Below, piece after piece: positions 14,643 to 20,755 of a stretch of 20,755 nt of DNA. Position numbers and translations under genes: made by a program. The DNA comes from Candidatus Sphingobacterium stercoripullorum (GTDB lineage Bacteria; Bacteroidota; Bacteroidia; Sphingobacteriales; Sphingobacteriaceae): contig DXEZ01000020.1 of assembly GCA_019114715.1 (NCBI GenBank), forward strand, positions 1 to 20,755, read 5' to 3'. The notes under the pieces are model-generated. The model saw only the letters and a list, made by a program, of their open reading frames with translations, had not been told where the DNA came from and did no database searches. Positions within the stretch are counted from its first letter, which is position 1. Each line of letters opens with the position of its first letter.

Positions 14643-15425
14643 ATGATAGAAAAAACAACTAGAACAAAAAGCTTCTTAAAGAAAAGTGCTTTTAGCCTTT
14701 TAATAGCACTATTTACAATCGGACTCTCTAGTTTTATCATTAAAAAACAAGACAAGATAACCATATGGATGATTGGAGACTCCACCATGTCCATCAAGGC
14801 AAAAGACAAATATCCAGAAACGGGTTGGGGCGTTCCTTTCCCAAATATGTATCAGGAAAACATTCAAGTAGTAAACAAAGCTAGAAATGGACGCAGCACC
14901 AAATCTTTTATAAGAGAAGGAAGCTGGGAAGAAGTGTATAGTGGTATGCAAAAAGGAGACTATATTTTTATACAGTTTGGTCACAACGATGAAAAAGTTC
15001 AAAAACCTACTACAGGTACGCAGATTCCTGAATACAAAGGCAATTTATCCGACTTTGTAGAGGGTGCACGAATAAAGGGTGCAAACCCAATACTCCTAAC
15101 TCCCATTGTTCGCAGGGTCTTTGAGGATGGAGAACTAATAAAAACCCATGGTGAGTACCCAGAAGCAGTACGAGTAGTGGCAGATAGCTTGAATGTACCG
15201 CTTATCGATTTAACTAAAATCACAAGAGAACTGCTTTTAGAACTTGGAGAAGAGGGTTCGAAAAAATTATTCTTACACCTACCAGAAGGGCATAAAAACT
15301 ATCCCAAAGGAGTAACAGATAACACGCATCTAAACGAGTATGGTGCGCAGGTTATAACCGACCTAGTGGTTGAGGAGTTAATAAGACAAAATATCCCTTT
15401 AAAAAATTCGCTTAAAACAAACTAG
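14643..15425 (+). CDS. Rhamnogalacturonan acetylesterase-like SGNH hydrolase, CE12 (second copy)
   Basis: A 260-residue esterase with the same CE12 layout: Ser47 in MIGDSTMS, Gly83 in RNGRSTKSF, Asn115 in IQFGHNDE, and Asp226/His229 in DNTHLNEYG. The basic N-terminus and hydrophobic stretch (about 16-33) indicate export; no Cys lipobox is present, so it could be cleaved or remain anchored. It lacks the insertion seen in the first copy and has a longer C-terminal tail. It would deacetylate pectin so that GH28 can cut the backbone. The gap to the first CE12 gene is 57 bases with no hairpin, so the operon probably continues. Confidence 0.9.
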   Translation: MIEKTTRTKSFLKKSAFSLLIALFTIGLSSFIIKKQDKITIWMIGDSTMSIKAKDKYPETGWGVPFPNMYQENIQVVNKARNGRSTKSFIREGSWEEVYSGMQKGDYIFIQFGHNDEKVQKPTTGTQIPEYKGNLSDFVEGARIKGANPILLTPIVRRVFEDGELIKTHGEYPEAVRVVADSLNVPLIDLTKITRELLLELGEEGSKKLFLHLPEGHKNYPKGVTDNTHLNEYGAQVITDLVVEELIRQNIPLKNSLKTN

Positions 15426-15521
15426 CTAGTATCCTAAAAAATAATTGGGCTAAAAGCCCGGCTGAGTAATCTATTTAACAAAACAAAACGAATTCTAACT
15501 TAAATTTTAAAAACGCACATC

Positions 15522-17189
15522 ATGCTCCATTACAATAAAATTAGTAAAACCTTACTTTATTCGTTTATTGCACTCGGTCTTCCGCTAACATGTACACCCA
15601 CAAAAGCATCCGAAAAAAACTTACCTCAAGTACAGAGGGTTAGCTTTCCAAAAGATACCATTAATATCAAAGACTTTGGTGCTAAAAATGACGGGCAGAC
15701 ACTAAACACCTCTGCAATTAACAAGGCTATTTCGGCAATACACAAGCGAGGTGGTGGCGTAGTAACTGTTCCTGAGGGCATTTGGCTGACTGGCCCTTTA
15801 AAACTTCAAAGCAACGTGAATTTACACGTAAAGCAAAGTGCAGTCATACTTTTCACCGATGACTTTAATGAGTACAAGCTTGAGCAATCCAACTGGGAGG
15901 GTGAACCCGCCTGGCGAAATGAAAGTCCAATATCTGGAAAAAACCTTGAGAACATTGCTATTACTGGCGCAGGCGTAATTGACGGAAACGGTGGCGCTTG
16001 GCGCATGGTAAAAAAATTCAAAATGACCAATGCTCAGTGGGCTAAGCTTATCAAGTCTGGAGGCGTAGTAGATGAAAAGAACGACATATGGTACCCGTCG
16101 GAAAGTGCCTATAAAGGTTCGAAAACAAATAATGCTGGGCGTGCTGCAGAGGGACAGAAGGCAGAAGACTTTTTAGATGTTAAAGATTTCCTTAGGCCTA
16201 ATTTACTTTCACTGGTATCCTGCAACAAAATACTACTTGAGGGTGTAACCTTTCAAAATTCTCCAGGATGGAATGTGCATCCTTTACTATGCGAGAACCT
16301 TACTGTAAGAGGAGTAAATATCAGAAACCCTTGGTACGCCCAAAATGGTGACGGGCTAGATATTGAGTCATGTTCTAATGTCCTAGTGGAGAATAGTTCC
16401 TTTGACGTTGGGGATGATGCAATTTGCATTAAATCCGGCCGTGATGAATCGGGTCGTAAGCGAGGGGTTCCTACGCAAAATGTTTGGATACGCAATAACA
16501 CCGTTTTCCATGGACACGGCGGTTTTGTTATAGGAAGTGAAATGAGCGGAGGAGCTAAGAACATTTGGATTGAAAACTGCGTATTCCTAGGCACAGATAT
16601 AGGTTTACGCTTTAAAACCACTCGTGGTAGAGGAGGTATAGTTGAAAATATCTTCATTGACAACATCAACATGATAGACATTCCAGGAGAGGCTATTTTA
16701 TTTGATATGTATTACGGAATTAAAGGAGACTTACCAAAGGCAGGGGAGCAAGCAAACACCAATTATGAGCTTCCTCCAGTTACCGAAGAAACTCCAAGGT
16801 TCCAAAACTTCTCTATAAGTAACATCACTGTAAACGGCGCTAAAAAAGGAGTATTTATTCGAGGACTACCCGAAATGCCAATAAAAGATATTCGGATAGA
16901 AAACATCAATATTGTTGCGGAAGAAGGAATTGAGTTAATCAAAACAGACAATCTCACCATGAAAAACATCAAAATACAAGTGAGAAAGTCAAATCCATTA
17001 ATCAGCTTAGATAACTCAAGAAACATAAGATTTCATAGTTTAACTCCAACAAAACCAATAGAAACATTGGTCCTAGTTTCTGGAGAGGAAACAGAAAACA
17101 TTAAATTCACAATTAATCAAACCCAAGAAGTGAAAAAGCTAAGTAAATTCATACATGGGGCGGCAAAAGACCAGCTGCAAATTAATTAG
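15522..17189 (+). CDS. Polygalacturonase-like glycoside hydrolase, family GH28
   Basis: A secreted 555-residue beta-helix hydrolase, longer than simple endo-polygalacturonases, as in Bacteroidota exo-type enzymes. The signal peptide ends near 29-30 (TKA-S). The domain starts with INIKDFGAKNDGQTLNT (47-63). Active-site motifs are NGDGLD (Asp277), GDDA (Asp298/Asp299), GHGGFVIGS (His332) and RFKT (Arg363/Lys365), matching the canonical NTD, DD, GHG and RxK sites. It would hydrolyse alpha-1,4-galacturonosyl bonds in de-esterified pectin, or cut xylogalacturonan, which some GH28 enzymes accept. The 96-base gap before it has a small GGGCT-AAA-AGCCC hairpin (15447-15459) without a T tract, which might modulate expression. 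It is the last gene of the operon. Confidence 0.92.
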   Translation: MLHYNKISKTLLYSFIALGLPLTCTPTKASEKNLPQVQRVSFPKDTINIKDFGAKNDGQTLNTSAINKAISAIHKRGGGVVTVPEGIWLTGPLKLQSNVNLHVKQSAVILFTDDFNEYKLEQSNWEGEPAWRNESPISGKNLENIAITGAGVIDGNGGAWRMVKKFKMTNAQWAKLIKSGGVVDEKNDIWYPSESAYKGSKTNNAGRAAEGQKAEDFLDVKDFLRPNLLSLVSCNKILLEGVTFQNSPGWNVHPLLCENLTVRGVNIRNPWYAQNGDGLDIESCSNVLVENSSFDVGDDAICIKSGRDESGRKRGVPTQNVWIRNNTVFHGHGGFVIGSEMSGGAKNIWIENCVFLGTDIGLRFKTTRGRGGIVENIFIDNINMIDIPGEAILFDMYYGIKGDLPKAGEQANTNYELPPVTEETPRFQNFSISNITVNGAKKGVFIRGLPEMPIKDIRIENINIVAEEGIELIKTDNLTMKNIKIQVRKSNPLISLDNSRNIRFHSLTPTKPIETLVLVSGEETENIKFTINQTQEVKKLSKFIHGAAKDQLQIN

Positions 17190-17216
17190 TTAACAGCATA
17201 AGGCACAACCTAGAAA

Positions 17217-17250
17217 GCATCAGTTCCATTAGGGCTAATGGAACTGATGC
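17217..17250. terminator. Bidirectional hairpin between GH28 and xylE
   Basis: GCATCAGTTCCATTA (17217-17231) pairs perfectly with TAATGGAACTGATGC (17236-17250) around a 4-base GGGC loop. It lies 27 bases after the GH28 stop and 94 bases after the xylE stop, at a convergent junction. There is no long T tract on either side. Confidence 0.75.
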
Positions 17251-17343
17251 AATAAATAGTAACGGGATTACTATTATAAACAAACAACATAAACATAAGA
17301 TCTTTAGTGGAGCAAGTGGTTTTTAAGTTTTACACCACTAACT

Positions 17344-18726
17344 TTAGCCCCAAATTTTTTCAACCTCTTCCAATGATTTCCCTTTAGTCTCTGGGACCAT
17401 TTTCCAAACAAATAGCGCAGATAAAATAGCCATAACACTATAAAACCCGTAAGTTGCACTTCCACTGATTTCCATCATCATTGGATAGGTGGATGAAATC
17501 AAATAATTCGAAAACCATTGAAAAGCCACAGCAATAGCTACTGCTTGGCCTCTTATTTTATTGGGAAAAATTTCTGCAATTAAAACCCAACAAACAGGCC
17601 CCCAAGACATCATAAACGAGGCTGTATACAAAATAATAAAAAACAATGTGGACATTCCAATGATATTAAAGAAGGCTAGAGAGGCAATTCCAAACATCCC
17701 AATTGCCATTCCTATAGAACCAAGAATTAAAAGTGGTTTTCTTCCCCACATATCAACTGTAAAAATAGCCACTACAGTAAAAACTACATTAACCGCCCCC
17801 ATAATTACGGTTTGCAACATTGACGCATCTTTCGTTAAACCCATGCTTTCAAAAATTCGCGGTGCATAATACAAAGCCACGTTTATACCAACAAACTGTT
17901 GAAAAACGGATAACAACACTCCTATTATAATGACTTTCCTACCATAAGATAGCACGCTTTTATTTGTTGAAGCTCGACTAATAGATTCTTTAATCTGATT
18001 AAAAATGTTCCTAGCATTTGCGTCATTGGTATTTATCTTTTTTAATACACCCAAAGCCTTTTCATTACTGTTTTTCATTACAAGGAACCGTGGAGTCTCA
18101 GGAACGAAAAGAAGCAAAACCAAAAACAATGCCGCAGGAATTGCCTCTGAAATAAACATCATTCTCCAACCAGTCTCATTAATCCACTCAATGTCTTTTC
18201 CATAAGCTATCCCCCAGTTCACAAAGTAAACGACAAGCATACCAAATATTATTGCAAATTGATTAAAAGAAATAAGTTTCCCTCTAATATTTGCTGGAGC
18301 GATTTCGCTTATATAGGTAGGAGATATTGCCGAGGCAAGACCAACTCCTACTCCCCCTACAATCCTATAAAAATTAAAAGTTAGCAGTAACTCTATACTG
18401 GGTATCCCTCTTTCGAAAAACAACATTTCAGGATATCCTGACCCTATCGCAGATACTAAAAAAAGAATAGAGGAAACCATTAAAGTCTTCTTTCTACCGA
18501 TTGTATCACTAAAGAAGCCTGAAAGAACTCCCCCTAATATACAACCTACCAACGCACTAGATACCGTAATTCCGTGTATCAATGAGGTTAAACCTAAAGG
18601 TTTAATTAAAAAAAGTTCTAAAGACTTTTCAGCTCCAGAAATCACCGCTGTATCATAGCCAAAAAGCAGTCCACCAAGAGTAGCTACAGCGGTAATTGAG
18701 AATAAGTAATTTTGGTTAGCGTTCAT
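17344..18726 (-). CDS. xylE: Xylose:H+ symporter, MFS sugar porter family
   Basis: A 460-residue inner-membrane transporter with twelve predicted helices. Sugar-porter signatures are GFFSDTIGRKK (70-80), VPETPRFL (208-215) and C-terminal VPETKGKSLEEVE. Residues that bind xylose in E. coli XylE are all present by alignment: Gln156 in SFNQFAI, Gln276/Gln277 and Asn282 in FQQFVGIN, Trp380 in WGPVCW, and Gln403/Trp404 in AFQWFSN. This favours D-xylose as substrate, although glucose or arabinose porters share some of these residues. It lies 8 bases after xylA and is surely co-transcribed. The convergent pectin operon, which contains a possible xylosidase, suggests that the imported xylose may derive from pectin side chains. 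Confidence 0.9.
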   Translation of the reverse strand: MNANQNYLFSITAVATLGGLLFGYDTAVISGAEKSLELFLIKPLGLTSLIHGITVSSALVGCILGGVLSGFFSDTIGRKKTLMVSSILFLVSAIGSGYPEMLFFERGIPSIELLLTFNFYRIVGGVGVGLASAISPTYISEIAPANIRGKLISFNQFAIIFGMLVVYFVNWGIAYGKDIEWINETGWRMMFISEAIPAALFLVLLLFVPETPRFLVMKNSNEKALGVLKKINTNDANARNIFNQIKESISRASTNKSVLSYGRKVIIIGVLLSVFQQFVGINVALYYAPRIFESMGLTKDASMLQTVIMGAVNVVFTVVAIFTVDMWGRKPLLILGSIGMAIGMFGIASLAFFNIIGMSTLFFIILYTASFMMSWGPVCWVLIAEIFPNKIRGQAVAIAVAFQWFSNYLISSTYPMMMEISGSATYGFYSVMAILSALFVWKMVPETKGKSLEEVEKIWG

Positions 18727-18734
18727 AATATATC

Positions 18735-20057
18735 TTACAAATGCATATTGATTATTGCTTCATACAATTCTTGCTTGCTGCTAATTAATGGAGGTTCTGC
18801 CTTTAATGATTTCGCATGATTAGATAAATCTTCAAGAGTGAGCTTCCCTTGTTCAAATTCCTCTCCTAACCCGCTATCAAAAGAAGAATAACGTTCTTCA
18901 ACCATTTTCAAATAAGGAGAACCCTCAAGGATACTCGCCGCAGACTCTAATGCTCTAGCAAATGTATCCATTCCCGAGATATGAGCTATTACCAAATCTT
19001 CTATATCTGTTGAATCTCGCCGAGCTTTGGCGTCAAAGTTAGTGCCCCCGCCTTGCAGTCCTCCACCTTTTAAAATAACTAACATAGCTTGCGTTAATTC
19101 AAAAACATCAACCGGGAACTGATCGGTATCCCAACCATTTTGATAGTCTCCCCTATTAGCATCAATTGATCCTAATAATCCGGCGTCCACAGCACACTGC
19201 AATTCATGCTCGAATGTATGACCTGCAAGAGTCGCATGATTCACCTCGATATTAAGCTTAAAGTCTTTATCCAAACCATGATGTCTTAAAAAGCCAATCA
19301 CTGTTTCTGCATCAAAATCATATTGGTGCTTTGTAGGCTCCATGGGCTTGGGCTCGATTAAAAAAGTTCCTTTAAATCCTTTAGCCCTCCCGTAATCTCT
19401 AGCTAGTTTCAGCATCATCGCTAGATGCTGCTTTTCTCTTTTCATATCTGTATTAAGAAGAGACATATACCCCTCTCTGCCACCCCAAAACACATAGTTC
19501 TCACCTCCCAAGGCTATAGTAGCATCTATTGAATTTTTAATTTGGTTGGCAGCAAAGGTCATATGATCAAAGCTTGGATTTGTTGCAGCACCATTCATAT
19601 ATCTGGAGTGAGAAAACACATTTGCTGTCCCCCAGAGCAGCTTGATACCTGACTCCTCCATTTTAGATTTTGCATATTGCACAATCTCCTTTAAGTTACT
19701 CTCGTACTCTTCAATACTTCCCCACTCACCTATCAAGTCCACATCATGGAAACAGAAGTATTCAATCCCCAACTTTTGCATGAACTCAAAACCTGCATCC
19801 ATCTTTTTCTTAGCAATCTCAAGAGCAGAGTCTCCTTTATTCCACTGGAAGCTTTTCGTCCCCCCTCCAAAAGGGTCATCCGATTGAAGACATAAGGTAT
19901 GCCAATAGGCCATGGAAAATTTAAACCAATCTTTCATTTTCCGGCCATAAACAATCTTCTCAGGTTGATAATAGCGAAACGAAAAAGGGTCTCTGCTTTC
20001 TACTCCTTTATATGCTATCTTTCCAATATTTGGAAAATATTCCGTGTTATTTTTCAT
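18735..20057 (-). CDS. xylA: Xylose isomerase
   Basis: This 440-residue cytoplasmic TIM-barrel enzyme converts D-xylose to D-xylulose using two divalent metals. Its length and N-terminal extension fit class II isomerases. Key motifs are FCFHDVDL with His104 and Asp107, IEPKP with Glu235 and Lys237, NIEVNHATLAGH with Glu271 and His274, and DANRGDYQNGWDTDQFP with Asp299, Asp310 and Asp312. All metal and catalytic residues appear intact, so the gene is likely functional. It is followed by xylE; the xylulokinase needed for the next step is not in the window. Its upstream region is almost entirely taken up by an IS110-type transposase gene ending 23 bases before the ATG, so the native promoter may have been displaced. 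Confidence 0.95.
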   Translation of the reverse strand: MKNNTEYFPNIGKIAYKGVESRDPFSFRYYQPEKIVYGRKMKDWFKFSMAYWHTLCLQSDDPFGGGTKSFQWNKGDSALEIAKKKMDAGFEFMQKLGIEYFCFHDVDLIGEWGSIEEYESNLKEIVQYAKSKMEESGIKLLWGTANVFSHSRYMNGAATNPSFDHMTFAANQIKNSIDATIALGGENYVFWGGREGYMSLLNTDMKREKQHLAMMLKLARDYGRAKGFKGTFLIEPKPMEPTKHQYDFDAETVIGFLRHHGLDKDFKLNIEVNHATLAGHTFEHELQCAVDAGLLGSIDANRGDYQNGWDTDQFPVDVFELTQAMLVILKGGGLQGGGTNFDAKARRDSTDIEDLVIAHISGMDTFARALESAASILEGSPYLKMVEERYSSFDSGLGEEFEQGKLTLEDLSNHAKSLKAEPPLISSKQELYEAIINMHL

Positions 20058-20080
20058 ATACTCTAATAAATTACAAGTTT

Positions 20081-20755
20081 TTAGGCCACTATTTTTTTGG
20101 AGCCTTTATCATTTTCGTTAATTTCTCTTTCTCTTGGGTCGAGACAAATGTAGTCCCGCCTGTATGGTGTTTTGCTGTTTACCACACTGTAAATTGTTCT
20201 TAATAATTTGTTCATAGCATTGTTCATGATTAGATAATGAGGTTTACCCTCCTGTTGCTTTTTCTGATAGTATAATCTGTATTCCTTATTGTGCTTTACG
20301 GCTGATTTTGCTCCCATATACAGTAAGGACTTTAGTTCCTTGTCTGCAAATGGACTCGTCCTGGACTTTCCTACCATGTTCCCCGAAGCATTTGGGAACG
20401 GACACACGCCTGCATAAGAAGCTGCTTTTCGTGCCGTATCGATGGTTTTGAAGTTCCCTGTCTTGATGATCAAATCAGTGGCTATAACAAGCCCTACGCC
20501 CATCACAGAGACCGCAAGCTGATAGTTCTCCGAAAGCTCTTCATCACTCTTTATAATCACCGCCATTTCTTCCTCTACTGCCTTGATCTGCTCGTCCAAG
20601 GCATCTAAGGAAGCTTGCAGAACTCGGTTTACGCTGATGCTCTGCATAGGCATCTGTCCCCAGGCATGCTCGCCTGCTCGCAGTCTCCTCCTTGATTTAA
20701 CAAGCTGTGAACGAAGTGAATACAACTGTCTGATTTCCGATACGTTTTCACTTTG
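20081..20755 (-). CDS. IS110-family transposase (C-terminal part; start outside window)
   Basis: The reading frame is open from the right edge to a TAA at 20081-20083, giving 224 residues. It covers the end of a coiled region and the C-terminal Transposase_20 (IS116/IS110/IS902) domain. Landmarks are VMGVGLVIATDLIIKTGNF, ARKAASYAGVCPFPNASG with the likely serine nucleophile in the final SG, SPFADKELKSLLYMGAKSAV, and MNKLLRTIYSV near the end. An upstream DEDD RuvC-like domain is expected in the missing part. No frameshift or internal stop is visible, so the element may be active. A TTG at 20725 is not a believable start because coding continues upstream. Confidence 0.88.
   Translation of the reverse strand, partial: QSENVSEIRQLYSLRSQLVKSRRRLRAGEHAWGQMPMQSISVNRVLQASLDALDEQIKAVEEEMAVIIKSDEELSENYQLAVSVMGVGLVIATDLIIKTGNFKTIDTARKAASYAGVCPFPNASGNMVGKSRTSPFADKELKSLLYMGAKSAVKHNKEYRLYYQKKQQEGKPHYLIMNNAMNKLLRTIYSVVNSKTPYRRDYICLDPREREINENDKGSKKIVA
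20145..20152 (-). promoter_or_regulatory. Possible outward -7 box in the transposase 3' end, toward xylA
   Basis: The minus strand reads TACATTTG, an exact TAnnTTTG match inside the transposase coding region, about 88 bases before the xylA ATG. No TTG lies at the usual spacing upstream. It could supply transcription to xylA, but such 6-base matches also occur by chance. Confidence 0.25.

Larger units (their letters stand above)
20058..20755 (-). mobile_element. 3' end of an IS110-family insertion sequence (outer end not precisely located)
   Basis: The element is inferred from its transposase gene, which runs off the right edge. The terminus next to xylA must lie in the 23 bases between the transposase stop (20081) and the xylA ATG (20057), or only slightly beyond, because xylA is intact. 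IS110 elements lack clear terminal inverted repeats, so I cannot set the exact end. The part that would encode a bridge RNA lies outside the window. Confidence 0.6.

Noticed and set aside
15447..15459. GGGCT-AAA-AGCCC hairpin as a terminator before GH28
   Set aside because: The stem is only 5 bp with no T tract, and the neighbouring genes are functionally linked, so operon continuity is more likely.
16253..16681. 142-codon minus-strand reading frame inside GH28
   Set aside because: It is antisense to the GH28 catalytic motifs and shows no domain of its own.

Overview
The window looks like chromosomal DNA from a Bacteroidota bacterium, probably a polysaccharide-degrading member of Cytophagia or Flavobacteriia; the genus cannot be read from the sequence. 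The signs are a DUF1599 gene followed by a BT_3928-type DoxX gene, Bacteroidota-style promoters (TTG, about 19 bases, TAnnTTTG) with little Shine-Dalgarno signal, and plant-pectin enzymes with Bacteroidota-type signal peptides. No rRNA, tRNA, CRISPR array or phage genes were seen.

Left part (1-5386). A minus-strand pair (DUF1599 protein and the start of a DoxX-like membrane protein that runs off the left edge) is divergent from a plus-strand overlapping pair: a HipA-like kinase and a DUF3037 protein. A consensus promoter overlapping the DUF3037 stop codon then drives a tight cysE-cysM operon (serine to O-acetylserine to cysteine). A perfect hairpin separates it from a convergent acetyl-CoA hydrolase/succinate CoA-transferase gene.

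Middle part (5387-10937). A DUF1080 lipoprotein (plus) converges on a minus-strand run: a bile-acid-symporter-like permease, a cation diffusion facilitator and a PdeM-like phosphoesterase fold that has lost most of its metal ligands. Divergent from this run is a class I/II aminotransferase whose promoter lies so close to its ATG that the mRNA may be leaderless.

Right part (10938-20755). A plus-strand pectin operon encodes, in order, a GH43 glycosidase, a CE8 pectin methylesterase, two CE12 acetylesterases and a GH28 polygalacturonase, all with N-terminal export signals. Together they could de-esterify and depolymerise homogalacturonan, rhamnogalacturonan or xylogalacturonan. Convergent with it is xylA-xylE (xylose isomerase and xylose/H+ symporter), which would import and isomerise xylose. 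The 3' end of an IS110-family transposase gene lies only 23 bases upstream of xylA. No SusC/SusD pair, regulator or xylulokinase gene is inside the window.

Most genes belong to known families. The points most worth checking are the HipA-like/DUF3037 pair, the metal-ligand-depleted PdeM relative, the possible xylogalacturonan pathway, and the insertion sequence abutting xylA. I did not find a clear new multi-gene defence or mobile system.
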